Below, in pieces: positions 1 through 13,010 of a stretch of 64,000 bases of DNA (position 1 is the stretch's first letter; each line of letters opens with the position of its first letter). The notes below the pieces were generated by a model that saw nothing but the letters and a program-made list of their open reading frames with translations, ran no database searches and had not been told where the DNA came from. The position numbers were made by a program, and so were the translations under genes. Source of the stretch: Dicaeum eximium (lineage: Eukaryota > Chordata > Aves > Passeriformes > Dicaeidae); the NCBI GenBank assembly GCA_013396995.1, contig VWZP01001727.1, forward strand, positions 1-64,000, written 5' to 3'.

Positions 1-3000
1 TATATATTTCATTTTAAAAAAATCAGATTTCAGAACTTGTTCTGCTTGGCCTGTCATTCATTATCTAACAAAAAAAGAAAAATTATTACCTTTCTCAAGA
101 GCTTCAGAATTACAGATATATTGAAAACCCATTAAGGTTGCTATAGATTTTAAAGCCATATTCTAGGTACACCAAATTTTGCAGACCCTAAAGCAAACCC
201 TAATATGACATTTAATTTCAATTCTCACTTTACATATTCATACTCTGCCTCAACCTTTTAATACATGTATAATTGAATTTTAAATATAAATCTTAACGTG
301 TCAAACTATAAAGTTAAGGGCACACCTTAGAAATTCTTTATACCAAGAGGACAAATGTGAATGAAAGGCCTCCTCAGCACGCATCCAAAAGCTGGTGCAG
401 TGAGCTACAACCTGGGCATGTCTCCCACATCCCTTACCTAACATCCTGGTCCAAAGCCAGTTCCCAAGCCAGAAAGACTAAACACCCACAGAGCTAGTTA
501 GAGCTGGATCCAGCTACCCTTGCAGCTAATGAAGGGAACAGAATTTGCCAGGCCTGGATGCAGAGTAACTAACGCCATATGGTTTGAGGCGAGCACCTTG
601 AGCAGCCCCTGGAAACCCAGGCCAGCACCAGACAGGGGGAAGATGTTGCTGCATTTATTACTGGACTGAGAATACCCCACCCAGCTCTGCTTCCCACTGA
701 CCTCCTGAGCAGCCTGGAGTTAGATGGCCAGTGAAGGTGCCAGAGACAGATCTCCATGCACAATGAGTGCCTCTGTATCAGAATTGCTAATAAGACAAAG
801 ATTTACAATGTTACTTTTGGCTAGTGCTGACAATAGTGGCTAGAGAAATAATTAACACTGATTTCCATATTACTGATAATTCCGCAAATGAAAATGAATG
901 GGGCCAAATGGTTCTGAGAATTTAAGATAACTCCAGAAAGTCAGGAAATCCAGCAGAGTCTGAGCACTTTATTTGCAAAATAATTTGAAATTACTTTGCA
1001 TAGTAATAGGATTCTGGAGATGTGTTGTTAACCATGCAGAACAGCCACATTGATTGAGAGCTGCAGTAGAGAAAAATAAAAGTTTTTTCCACAACAGAGG
1101 ATTGCAAGACATTTTTGTGACCTTTTTAACCAGATAAAAATCAAAAGTCATCTCAATTCACCCACCACAAATCACTAGCACATCACTTGAAAGACAGAGA
1201 TAGGTCACCAGGCCCCACCAGAAGAGACACTGCCTGTTTCCATTACCAAAAGCCAAACCAAAGCAGCAGATCCTGACAAAATTTCTGTAGCATTTGCCTG
1301 ATTTCCTCACGTGCCCTCAGACATGCTTACATGAAAGTCACATCAACACTGCAAAAAAGTAATCTTTTCAGTATATGAGAAAATATTTAGAAAACATGCT
1401 AATAAATTTGTCTTATTTATCTTTTAATAAACGTATACACCTAATATTTACCTTTCAAATAAAGTCAGACCAAAAATTAATTGCTGAGTAACAGAAACAT
1501 GCTCATAAGCTGCTATCAGAACGCTGCTGATACCCTTCCATCTCATGCCTTCATCTGCTCCTAGGAACATGCTGGCATAGATTTAATGCAATTGTGTCAG
1601 CCTGGCATCAGTGAAGCAAACACTACACAGGAGTAGCCTGTGGTCTTCCAGCCACATTCTATACACAGACTCAAGAACTGTAAGCTGTAGCTGCCAGTTC
1701 CTCCCAAAAAGTCTCAGGGCAGGAGGACTAGCTGACGTGATCGGTGGGTTGTTTGAACAGGTCTTGCAGTGAGGACACAGCTAATCCTTGGTTGACAGGC
1801 CAGCCAGGGGATTTTCATTTTTCTACCTGTGATTAATGGACTTGACATCCATGTTCCCACAGCTTCTGCTAAACATGCAGTTCAGACCTTATTGTTAAAT
1901 ACCACCAAGATCACAGAAAACTAAACTCTTACGACAGCAGAGTGACTATGCCAGAGGGCAGACTTTTCTGAGACAAGTATTGGATTACTCTGGAAATGTA
2001 ACACAGACTAATAGTGCACTACTAAAAGGTTCATGATCTTGGGCCCCTCAATACCTTGCACCCTTAAAACTAGACTGACCTTTTTGAATAGAAAATAGAT
2101 TGTAAGAGTTCAGAGATCTAAAACGATAACATGTTATTCAAAATTATACTGGGAGACCATACTCACATACACTGTGTTTATCCTATTTAAGTCAGGGGCA
2201 TACGCAACCAACTTGACCTTTCATTTTGTATTTAGTCACTCCTCAAAGCAATATGACTAAAGCATTGATGAAGGTCTCCCTCCTCCAGAATTCTCAGGTT
2301 GGAATGTGAGATGAAATGCAAGATTCAGGAATCCTAATTTCTGTTTTTCTCTACATTTTGCACAGATGCCAATAACAAAAAAAAAGAGTTAAAACATGCC
2401 AGTCTGAAATAGCAAAGCAGTATCAGTTCATACGGGATGCTCTTTAAACAGTTAGCTCTGTCTGAACTATTCTTGTTATAGACTGGGAAGTATTTTAAAC
2501 CTTAATTACTAAAGTCTGCAAGACTGTGACAGATCTATCTTTTCCTTATGGGCATCTTGCCAGGATGAAGCATGAATTCTTTTAAGATCACCATACTTAA
2601 TTAGCACTTCAGCTAAGTTTATGGTGCCTTCATGATTCAATAGACTACTTCTGGCTTTGGCAAGTAGATCTGTCTGTTGCAGTTTGGGAGCTTCTAAGGT
2701 CAAAGCTATTTTTCATGCATTTTTCACAATTTGTCATTATGTCTTGTTTGTCCATGGATTTTGATTTCTGTATGTAAAGTACAGACTAGGAAACTGAAAT
2801 TTTCTGGACTAAAAAAAACTTATTTTGAACACTCCTTACTGTATCAATAGTCACTGCTTGATTGTTGGTTCAAAATGTTGTTTTAGAACTCGGATACGTA
2901 TTTACCACAACAGCTTTGTATGGTAATAGAGATAATAGAGATGGAAGAGCTGAGTTATGGTCCAGAAGACTATTCCAGATTCTGAAAAGCGCAGTTGGGA

Positions 3001-4590
3001 AACAAGAATGATGTTGTATTAAAAACAAAACAGAAGAAGGCACAGATCACCTGGAAAAATCAGTCTTCCTTTAGCACTACCTATCACCTCTTGGACTGAA
3101 TCTGGGCTGCAAACCACCCCCAGCACCGTGCCATGACATTGCCTCTGCCCAGCAGAGTCCTGTGGCAGCAGAAGGCCACCCTGCAGTGGCCCAGCCACCA
3201 CCATTGCATCCCTCAGCTGCACTCTCCTGGCTGGCTGTGCCTGACAAGGGGAGATGACTGATTAAAGTGACAGGGTTTCAGTCGAGAGAGGAGCTTGTTT
3301 TAGCACAGGCTTGTCTACTTCAGTAAATCTCTGGCTTTATCAGCTCTGTGCAAGTGACTCATTTAGACCTGACTGGTGGCAGTCCATCCCTGGCAGCCCC
3401 TTGTCAGTGACAGCCCTCAGGTGCCTGAGCATGGCAGGCTTGATACGAGTCAGACCCGGCTGCAAACAGAGATTAACCTGCAAAATCATGCAGGGCTCCT
3501 TCTAAGTGTGTATTCTAGCCAGGCACAGCCAAACTACAGACTCCATCAGACTTGGTAAACTTTCTTTAGCTTCTCCATTTCCTGTACCTCATTTGCATTC
3601 ACTCTGGAGGGTGAATAAAAATAACCAACTGACTACTGCACAGAAACCACATGAGCCAAGTAATTTCTAAACAGTCTTTGTATAACCAAGTAGTTTACCA
3701 GACAACACTGGAGTGGCTTTCAAAAATCTGCATAGCCATATAGAAGATGAAATATTAATAAATTTAATATTGAAATATTTTGTTAAATTAATATTAATTC
3801 ACCATTAAACTTTTAAGAGTTTCATATTTCATGAGAAAATCACAGTCAAACTATCAATAGGGACTTCACATGTGAAACCAATTATACAAGACCATTAAGC
3901 AATGTCTCAAAAAGCAACCCAAACAGTTCTCAGTGATAAAGAGGAATTAAGTGAATTTTGTTTACAAACTGCTGTTTGTGCAAATTCTCACTGGAAAGGA
4001 GATTTGTTCTCATTCACAAATGTATTGTGTATGTTACTAGAGCATTAACCTATCATTCTTCAGTTCTCTAATATACACATATGGTCCTTTTTTTTGTTGT
4101 TGTTGCTACAGCAATAAAGTAGAGCAAGGCCTCTGAATTCTTTCTGTGGTTATTGGTGAATGTTCTTGAAGAAGCTGACTTACTGATAGGTGAAAACAAA
4201 AGCTTTGATTGCAATCAATTATCTTCTGACAAAGCAATAGGAACAATAGTGGAGGTTTTTTCAAGTGAGCCTATTCAATTTCTGCTAGTAGCTCCAAGCC
4301 TCACCGTGAACTTCTTCTTGAGGATCCAATTTTCCTTTCCACAAATACACCTATTTGTCTTCTATCAATGCTATTCTTAAAAAATCATCTTGATAATATC
4401 AGAGTCATTTAAAGCATAAGCAATAGATTTTGTTCAGTTATTCCCTTTCCTTTATATGTTCTTCTAAGGCAGTTCACTTTTGCCCTCTCAAGTATTCATA
4501 GTGTCCAACCAACTGCAGTCAGAACATCTCAGTTCACTTCAGATGTGAGCTACCAGCTTATAAAGTCACAATGCAGACTGCCTTTCACTG
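1..4590. other. Unique AT-rich non-coding DNA
   Basis: No gene is seen. The longest open frame is 75 codons (4153-4380, plus strand), with no domain and nothing to separate it from chance. Composition is AT-rich with moderately GC-rich patches at about 360-760 and 3090-3240. The short frames in those patches overlap on opposite strands, as expected from a lower stop-codon density. An A-rich tract lies near 2376 and dense AT sequence at 3750-3800. No recognisable interspersed repeat was found, though old diverged repeats cannot be excluded by eye. Confidence 0.6.
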
Positions 4591-4639
4591 CAGCACGGTG
4601 TACCCAGACTCAAATTAATTTTTCAATAACATTAAAATC

Positions 4640-4930
4640 TTGTTTGTATAACAAACAACACTGGACTGAAATGGTGCATGGGGTTTCATAATTAGCTAAA
4701 GCCATTGTTTAGAGTCAGACAGTGCCTGTTTACAGTTCAATAAACCACTTGTCACAGTTGCTTGGTCAGAGCAGACCTGGGTGTCAATGGAAACAGTTAA
4801 CACCGAGGTAGCGAAATAAATTGGTCTCCTGGGTAAATAAATTGAACATCAATATGAATATGCCTCCTCAGTAAAGACTGTAATTTATAAAGGTTTTACA
4901 AATACTGTTTTATGTACACTGACGTTTAAA
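4640..4930. promoter_or_regulatory. Candidate conserved non-coding element
   Basis: The stretch has complex sequence, neither low-complexity nor repeat-like. It has several homeodomain-type cores (ATAATTAG near 4688, GTTAAC near 4796, ATAAATTG repeated near 4815 and 4836) and two CpGs close together (ACCGAGGTAGCG, about 4802), rare in this CpG-poor window. This mix is typical of vertebrate developmental enhancers. The call rests on appearance only; no alignment was available, and ordinary unique DNA can look the same. Confidence 0.25.
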
Positions 4931-5130
4931 GAAATGCCTTGATGTCTTTTATGCTTAATTTTTTTTAAAGGCTTAACAATGGCCTTTTGTCTGTAAGTTT
5001 CATACACATTACTGCAAACAATACAAAAATCATGCCAGAACCTACAGCAAAACAGTACTCTGAATATTTTTCTTAATAAATAAGTACAAATAATTATACC
5101 AGATTAAGGTGCGTTTACATTTCTTATGTT

Positions 5131-8100
5131 GGTTTTGCCATTTGGAAGTACCCAAGAGAATCAGACAGAAGCCCACTGAACAGTGCCAGCTTCTTGCCAA
5201 GATGAAGTGAAACTTCTTGGGTGTCCCAGCACCATCAGTATGAGTCCATTGGTGAAACCTAGCACACGATGCTCTGGAGCTAGAACAGAAATTTTAACTT
5301 TCCATTGTGAGACTACCTAAACCTTAACTCTTCAAATGGGTTAGATTTATTTAGATTTTTGCTTGTGAATAATCTCAAGAAAGCCATAAGTCCCACACAT
5401 AACACATAAATAGTCAGTGCTTCTTAGTTCTTACTGGACCAAAACTAGATAAATAGCTAAGAACACAAATTATGCTAAATAGTCTGCAGACTAAAAGATG
5501 GTTAAAGAAAATCTCATGAACATCTACTGTCTTTTAAGCAAACTGGCATGGTAAAAAAAAAAGCTGAACACAAAGAAATTTTTCATCTCTGTGTGTGTAT
5601 ATATATGTATGTATATATATACATATGCACACACACCCCATAAACTGCAGCTGTTCATGAAAATCCAAATACAAAGGTTCCTATTAATATTGCACTCATT
5701 TGCAAAAGTGATCATTATTTCTGGCCTGTGTCTAGACTGAAGAAAAACTGATGGATTGCATTTTCTGGAACGCTTCCCAAACTGAAGGACATCAACAATG
5801 TTATTACTTCCATGGAAATAGTTTGCTTAGCCCTGAATCAAATTTCCATTTTAACACATTAATCCATGTACATCTATGAAAAGAGGGGGTGGGAGGGTGG
5901 AGAACAATAACATTAGTAAAATTATACATAATTTTGGAAAGAATTAGGGGAACACACTCCGTCTTGCTATTTTCTTTACTGTTCATTATATTTGTCCTTT
6001 TGACACTACTAAAAAGGAAGGCAAAAATATTTATTAGGTTTCAAGTCCAAAGCAATTAATCACCTGAAAACTATTGAACTATTTTAAAAGTTACCTCTTC
6101 AAAATGCGTAACATGTTTGTTCTTAAAAGATCATTATTTTATTTCAATACTATTTATAAATGAGTTATCGAACTGAAATGCCTCTTACTTTCAACTCTCT
6201 GCATATATTCCAATGCTCCTGAACCCCCTCTGCATTGCCCACCCAACACTGCTTTACATTTCTCCTGAAAAGAACAGAAAAATATTCCCTTTTGTACAAA
6301 CTGCAATACTTCCATTTATCAACCCAAAGAAACAATTAATTCGCTCCTCTTTCTTCAGAGGCAATAATATTCTTTATTTTTTCATTCTAACTCAGCCAAT
6401 TCTGTGATCAAATACCAAGTTCATTTCACTTGAGAACAGCTAGTTCTATTCTTCTTTCCAAAGCGAATCTCAGAAAGCAGCTCAGGTCCAACTAATGACA
6501 AGCAGGTTTATTAGAACAGTCTAGATATGGGTAATTTCAATAGAAATCTCTGCAGGAAGGGAAGAACTGCACATTACTGTAGAATACAAGTGACAAGGTC
6601 ATTACAAGCCCCCTGTGCCTCCCTGAGCATCTCAGGTCTGTTCTCCTTCAATTTCTGTGTCCTCTTTATATTCAAACACAGATGTCATAGTTTCAGTTCC
6701 TCTCTCATTTTCTACTATGTTGGAAAATTAATTTTTCACTGTATCTGAAGGTTGGCTTTAATGAACCTGATGTATACTGTCCAAAACAACTTGGAACAAC
6801 TCATCTGTATTTCTTCACAGCCCTGATCTGACAGGATCCTTTCAGGACAACATGACTTCACCTGCTCAGAGGCATATTTCTATTATATATTTGCTCTTTT
6901 TTTACACATAAATTCCTAAAATATTATTTTTATTAAAATTTCTTAGATATTTTCTCTAGCTGTCATCCCACTTTTTTATATTGAAACACAAGAGGAAATT
7001 CACTGCACAGTATTTATATAAAGTTTGATAATTCAGGGCCAAATTACAAATAATTATTCCAGACATAGAATTTCTTTCTTTTCATATTTTGCTTTTCTTA
7101 AATACACACAACTCACTAGCATAATGCTGTCTGTACCCACTACTAAAGGAAATTCTCTACAGGAGGGAACCAAGCTACCGATCAGGTAAACAAGGAAGGG
7201 AAACCAACACAAAGCCAAGCGTTGGGGAATCTGTGAGCATGCAGCCTCTTCTAAAAGCATGGCTTTCTATTTACCTGCATTATCAAGACTTTGACATTCA
7301 ATCACACATATAGGTGTAGTATGATTATTTCAGTGAGTTAATAAAAAAGTCATTGTTGCTTCAAGACTAAAATAATAATTTGATGCAATACAATTCAGAC
7401 ACATCCCTAAAATTACCCAATACCATAATCAGATAAATATAGAAACAAAAATTGAAACTAAAGAGCTCCAAAGTTCAACACTTGTTCTTTTTCCAAGCTG
7501 GACAATAATTCCATTCAGTGCTTAATTTTTTTTTTCATTTGTAATTGATTTACAGTGGAGGATCTGCCTCAAATTAACCTCATTTCCAGTTTTAAGTTTT
7601 TACCTCTAGGAGATAAGTAACACCCCACTACCAAAAAAACACCCTACCTTTTACCACCTGAATACCACTCTGTCTTCCTTCAATCTTTCCACCATTTCTG
7701 GCTCAGAAGTTACAAAAATCAGACTTCTGTCTTTAGTATTCCCCAAAAGGCCTACCGTACTCATAATTGAAAACCATTTTCAACTGAAATGGCATTAAGA
7801 GCATTACTGTACAACTGAAATAGTATGCAAATTCTAACAAAAGGCAGTATCACAATGCCTGAGTATGAAAGTCCTAAAACATGACACTGACCATGTTAAT
7901 CCTGGAATCTCCTCCTCCTAGTGAAAGCATGCCTTTGCAGCCTTCATGTTCCCTTAGCACAGCTTTATTTTAGCACAGAAAATAAAGGGAAACTCTTTCT
8001 TCTTGATTCAGGCTGGTTTTCCTTCAGGTAGATGAACACTGAAGAAATTGTCAGTGCAATACCCTGCTTGAATGAAATCACTATGCCTCTTATCACAGGG

Positions 8101-8410
8101 CAGAACCAAGAAATACATCAATAAATAAAGATGTATTATTCTAGACTGTCATTTTGGTTATTAGGGTAATGTATTCCAGAAGGAAGGGAGGAAGAATAGA
8201 GTGCTCTTCCAGTAAATATGTGGCTCTGCAGGTATTAACTGAACAGAAATACTTTAGCAGAGCTCCAATTTGCAGGAGCCTGCAGCAAGGTTGCATTCAC
8301 AACAAGGTCAGTAAAAAATGGCAAACACATTAGCAAGTAAGCTACTCCCATAAGTGTATGACACTTTTTTCCATCAATATTTTGTGGGAATTTAAACCAC
8401 AACGATTTTA
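5131..8410. other. Unique non-coding DNA with minor low-complexity tracts
   Basis: No gene is seen; open frames are at most 73 codons and unrelated to any family I recognise. The stretch includes the TG/TA/CA microsatellite listed separately, a G-rich run at 5884-5900 (G-tracts of five, three, three and two), and a small perfect inverted repeat at 7767-7783 (TTGAAAA, three-base loop, TTTTCAA). The remainder is AT-rich unique sequence. Confidence 0.55.
5589..5637. repeat. Compound TG/TA/CA microsatellite, near-palindromic
   Basis: The tract runs from TG dinucleotides through TA/TG dinucleotides to CA dinucleotides. The two ends are therefore partly complementary and the tract could fold back on itself. 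It is an alternating purine-pyrimidine tract, a class often length-polymorphic and prone to unusual helical forms. Confidence 0.85.
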
Positions 8411-8419
8411 TTATTTTAT

Positions 8420-8560
8420 AAATCTAGGTTAGCATGTGTATAATGACATGGCAGTTCATGCGCAGTGTCAATATTAAATGCCAGTTTTGAATTCAATCAG
8501 GCATGTTATTAAAATGAAAACTGATTGACATTTCCAAGGAGCATTAGTGCTCCCATAAAT
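8420..8560. promoter_or_regulatory. Candidate conserved non-coding element
   Basis: A short high-complexity block contains ATTAAAATG, AATTCAATCAGG and paired TGACA-type cores, plus one isolated CpG (CATGCGCAGTG near 8458). It lacks repeat signatures and open frames. It resembles homeodomain/TALE-bound enhancers, but this is an impression from composition only. Confidence 0.2.
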
Positions 8561-8569
8561 AACTCAGAC

Positions 8570-11280
8570 CAACCCCCTAAAGAGAGCGAATTATGTCCAC
8601 CTCAGTGTCCAGCAGTCCTCCTACACAGGGTATGAGCAACAACTCATTTCCACATGCACCACTTCTGGATTTAGTCCAATATGATTATGTTATTTTTAAA
8701 ATAGGGATGCATACTCCAACAGAGGTATTGGCCACCACTTGTGGAAAGGTCCAGAAATACCTCTGGCTGCAAAGGATACAGCACACAGTCACAGTTGTAG
8801 AGAATAAGACTTACCAAATTGATTTAAGGATCATATAAAGCTTTGGCAACTTGAGGAAGAGTAAGAATAACCTGAAAGTGATTTGATCATTTTGCTGCTA
8901 TTTTTCATCTGGTTAGTCAGTTAGTGGTTAATTCCTGGTGTTACTTAATTCAACCAGACTTGTGTCACTGCCTTCAACAGACTAAATATCTCTCACCACA
9001 GAGACCTTCCCTGAAACTGTAGTCAATAGAAATGTTATTAACTTGTATAATTGTACAAAAGATGCATTATTACATCCACTAGTCAGTACCTAATATGACA
9101 AACCATACCTCATTCAATATCCTGTAATTAAAAATGCTTCTTTCAACAGCTGGATCATTTAATGCAGGGAGGCAGCATTCCCTCTCACAGTTCACAATTC
9201 CCAGGCATTCACCAGCAATGCCTGGCTAAAGGAACTGAAAACAGACCATACCTGTGCCAACCAGAACAATTGCAAAGCTGAGAATGAGAGGTCAGAGCAA
9301 GTGGAAGTGGTTAAAGGGCCACTGAGGCACGCCTGGGCCACCAGCTGAAGGCATTTCAGCAGGGAAGAGAAAACATGGTTTTGCTGGGCCTGCAGAACAG
9401 GTTGTGAGAGACAGGATGAATTACAAGGGTCAGTGAGTAGTCATGTGTGACTGCAGCTGAAAGGAGTTTAGGAAATCTTGGTAACTGTTAGTGGGAAAGG
9501 GATGACAAGTTATAGGTTTTCAGGGGGAGGGGGTGGATGAGAGCTAAAAGACACCAGCGTGGTTTCAAAGACCATGACCAAGGCTCTTGTTCCAGGTCTT
9601 CTCTTCAGCAATAAACTTAACTAAAAGATTGCTTAAATTTATTTTTATTAATTTTTTTTTTTTGCCTAGCTCTGTCTATATCTCTCACAAGATGTCTCTG
9701 ATTACTTCTCTGGGCATTTATAAATATACAAAGGCAAGATCTTCTTGCATGATCACGGATATTTGTCTTCCAAACACATACCTTTCCCAAATGTAAACAG
9801 CCTAGAAAATCTAGCCATTGGCTGCCTGCTTCTTCCTGCAGAGCTAAAAAGACATAACAAGGTATTGACACAAGTCCCTGAACCAATCCATCAAGAACTA
9901 TCAATTGAAGGCTGTTGTTACTAATGCTACTGCATACTTTGCATAACTAATATTATGAGGAGAAGAGTGTTCCACCAATTTCAACTGGAGCTTAGGGCAA
10001 AATTAAGTAGAAGGTGCAAAGTAGATGTCTGAAGTTTACAGACAATATGACTATTTATTAGTAGCTGTGAAAAGGAGAAAAACTGAACACCATGACTTTA
10101 CAATCAGAACTGACAGTAGTATTTTTGGTGGTACAGCTCTGGCTCTGTACCCAGAACAAGTAGAAAGAGAACTGGGAGGTGAAGACTGTGTGCACGAAGT
10201 CCAGATGTTCTTAATCAAAGGGGCAGGTAACCAGCTGCTCCCCCTCCCCCCAAAGAGCTTTCCACCATTGAGCAACACTACCTCTGGTTGTTACAGGGCA
10301 AGATGTGTATTTTTCAGCCAGCTCTCATTTCATGCAATCCCATCAGTCACACCTGCATTTCCTGAACCTATTCCACTGAGAGCACAGTGCCCATTTTGGG
10401 ATACAGAGCTTTTCTTCCCCCTATGTGTATTACTGCTATTATCACCACGCATATGACCTCAGAAATCAGGTATCTATTTAGAAGCTCCTACAGTGGCTGC
10501 ATTTCCACCTCACCTTCAATTTATCCTGCCCACAGACCTGCATCCTGCCTTTCATCTGTGCTATGGTGCATGTGCTTTATCCAAGCCTGCAGCAGCAAGG
10601 ATGGGGCTTCCCTGGAGCTACACTGTGGATAGCTCCCGTAGCAATGACTGTCTAGTCAAACAAAGGTAACAGCACTACAACAAAGACTTCTGGTTTACAT
10701 TAGGAAGCTATTTTCCAATGGCCATCACACCCAGGTTTCAGTGTTTGAACTTGTCTCTGTTCATTGCTCTTCTAGTAATTTCTAAACCTTGATGTGAAGT
10801 GTGGCTGTCTCGCCACAGAACAGAGCAGCACAAACTCCTTTAGCTCCTTTACAGTTCAACTGGAGATACTGCAAGGGTAGGGGGATTTTTAAAAACTTAT
10901 TAGATGTTGAAAAAAAATTGCTAATAAGTGATTAAACAGATGTGCTGTTCTAGAGTGCAGAGATATTTTGGCTTTCTTTTGATGAAGAGGACTATCTTCA
11001 GCATTAACAAATAATTATCCATTTAAAATATAAGATGTAGATGTAAAAACTTTGAGTCACTTACTGCAGTTGGAAATTACTGATGAGTACTGTTGATTAC
11101 CACTGCAGTTTTTCAAAAAGCTTTAAGATTAAGAGACATTCACTGCTCTTCTTCTGTCAGGTGCCTCAAAAAGAAACCATGAGAAGAGACACACAATGAA
11201 AAACAGCAGGTTATAGCACATGAGACTCCTTATTAAAAACATAAAATGCCTTTCACTCTTGCTTTTATTAAGTCTACTTT
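8570..11280. other. Unique non-coding DNA
   Basis: No gene is supported. The longest frame, 143 codons at 10025-10456 on the plus strand, has no recognisable domain, ends in low-complexity hydrophobic residues, and is overlapped by a 75-codon minus-strand frame. A G-rich run lies at about 9522-9536 and a T-run near 9650-9662. Nothing else stands out. Confidence 0.5.
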
Positions 11281-11299
11281 TCAAGCCAAATGAAAGTTA

Positions 11300-11570
11300 G
11301 GTGAGCCGATTATAATACAAGTCACGTCTAACTATTTCATTATCCACGTCCTGCAGCACGATCGCCCACAGAATACCTTTTGAAAGCTCTGGAGTGACGG
11401 CAGCAGGTTGAATATAATGAACAGTGTTACAAATGGGGACATGAGACGACAGGTCTGGTGAAGAAGGAGTCTCCTGGAAACTGTATGGCTGTAATTACTG
11501 AGTGCCGGTGCTGTCTCAGTTGGCTTTGAACGAAGGTAACCGCCTTCAGCAAGTTATATTTCCTCAGCTA
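11300..11570. promoter_or_regulatory. CpG-retaining pocket, possible enhancer or non-coding exon
   Basis: At least ten CpG dinucleotides fall in about 260 bp (for example in GAGCCGAT, CACGTC, CACGATCGCC, GTGACGGC, GAGACGAC, GCCGGTG, AACGAAGG and AACCGCC), while most of the window has very few. Local GC content is only moderate, so CpGs are kept out of proportion to GC. A good splice-donor match (GAAGGTAACC, about 11533) sits near the right edge. No long open frame spans it. Low methylation or purifying selection would explain the CpGs; a recently inserted unknown repeat is the alternative. Confidence 0.35.
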
Positions 11571-12307
11571 GCTAAAATGAAACCAGTCAGAGACACAAAT
11601 ATTTATGATACACAATACATAACCAAAGTCATTGTCTGCTTTTATTACCTTTTTTTGTTGTCGCTCTGAAGTCTCCCACATCAACAACACAAGAGAATTA
11701 AACAGTGAAGCACTGAATTATTTTTAAATTAGACTTCCAAAACTACAATGTTGAAGTCATACTTACAGGAAGATAAAATGCTCTTATTCTGGGCACTATG
11801 CTTGCAGGTCACCCCTGTTTCTCAATAACTCATTCAGTTTGTTGTTCAAGAATCTGTCAAGCAGAAGTCAGTGAGAGCTGAGACCCCTGCCTCCTTGCAT
11901 GTGAGCACCCCTCAACAAACACCCAGCAGGAATAGTTTGGTAATAAAGGGAGCATCTGGTGCAGGCAACATTGGAGACAGCAAGACTGAGAAGAAAGCTC
12001 AGGCTAATCTATGTTTTCTCATCTGTGATCTGTTACATCTCAGAAACAGGCTCACTTGCCCATACAGTAAAATACCAGAGAACAGCAGACAATTGTGTCA
12101 TAATTAGATAAGACACAAGGTGAGAAAGAATATCTCTGTTGAAGTTATTTCTGTTATTATCTGCATGCCCCAACTCCTGTTTCCCTCTTACCTCTTTTCC
12201 TGGAGAATTATAAATTCTGAAAATTCATTTCCCAACACTAGTGATAATCATTAGGTTGTATAGGAGAGAAGACAACTGGAGCTATTAGATCATTATTCTT
12301 CATCTTC
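11571..12307. other. Unique non-coding DNA
   Basis: No gene or recognisable repeat is seen. The only open frame of note is 78 codons at 11871-12107, without a domain. The stretch ends at the left target-site duplication of the LTR. Confidence 0.5.
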
Positions 12308-13010
12308 ATACCAGTTATGGTTTAATGCCTGCTGACAACTAAGTACCATACAGCCACTCACTTGCTCACTCCCCCAGGCAGGATGGCAGAAACAATCGGA
12401 GAAGAAAAAGCGAGAAAACTTGTAGGCTGAGATAAAAACAGTTTAATAGGGAAAGTAAAAGCCATACACACAAACAAAGCAAAGCAAGGAATTCATTCAG
12501 TACTTCAGACAGGCAGGTGCTCAGCCATTTCCAGGAAAGCCAGGCTCGATTGCACATAATCGTGTCTTGGGAAGACAAAAACCATGGCAGAATCATTGAG
12601 GTTGGACAAGACCTCCAATATTACCAAGTGCAACCATTGACCAAATACCACCATGCCCATGAAACCATACAGCTGAATGCGGTCATTCCAAACACCCCTC
12701 CTTCTCTTTCTCTTTCCCTGAGCTTCATGTGCTGAGTGTGACCCCATGTGGTCTGGGATATCCCTTGGGTCAGCTGGGGTCAGCTGTCCTGGCTATGTCC
12801 TCTCCCAACTCCTTGTGTACACCCAGTCCCCTCACTGGTGGGGTGAGGTGAGGAACAGAAATGGCCTTGATGCTGTGTAAGTGCTGCTCAGCAATAGCTA
12901 ACACACCCCTGTGTTATCAACACTGTTTTCAGCACAAATCCAAAACACAGCCCCAGAGCAGCTACTTTGAAAAAAATTAACTATGCTCCAGCCAAAACCA
13001 GCATAATACC
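12308..13010 (-). mobile_element. Solo LTR of an avian endogenous retrovirus (ERVL-like), with ATACC target duplication
   Basis: Read on the minus strand, it begins with TATGCTGGTTTTGGCTGG, a decayed form of the start of a very common avian LTR, and ends with the matching 3' block (TTAGTTGTCAGC, then TTAAACCATAACT). Internal landmarks of the family are present in order: the GTGTTGATAACACAGG block, the block around CCAGGACAGCTGACCCCAGC, the TTTGTCTTCCCAAG block, and a polyadenylation signal ATTAAA (plus-strand 12442-12447) before TTTTTATCTCAGCC. The direct repeat ATACC flanks it (12308-12312 and 13006-13010), so the LTR proper is about 12313-13005. A 5-bp duplication suits the class III (ERVL) group. 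No gag, pol or env sequence is beside it, so the provirus was reduced by LTR-LTR recombination. The terminal TG and CA and the TATA region are mutated. A CR1 fragment interrupts it. Confidence 0.88.
12589..12684 (-). mobile_element. CR1 LINE 3' fragment nested inside the LTR
   Basis: The plus strand reads AGAATCATTGAGGTTGGA and then AAGACCTCCAA, the reverse complement of the CR1 3' end. The match continues through CAACCATTGACC and a diverged block around AAACCATACAGC. LTR sequence resumes near 12685 with the pyrimidine-rich CCTCCTTCTCTTTCTC. The copy is strongly 5'-truncated (about 95 bp), as is usual for CR1, and lies in the same orientation as the LTR. Its right boundary is uncertain by about 15 bp. 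It was inserted after the LTR. Confidence 0.75.

Noticed and set aside
10025..10456. 143-codon plus-strand frame as a gene
   Set aside because: No recognisable domain, an opposing frame on the minus strand, and no promoter or splice context; chance frame.
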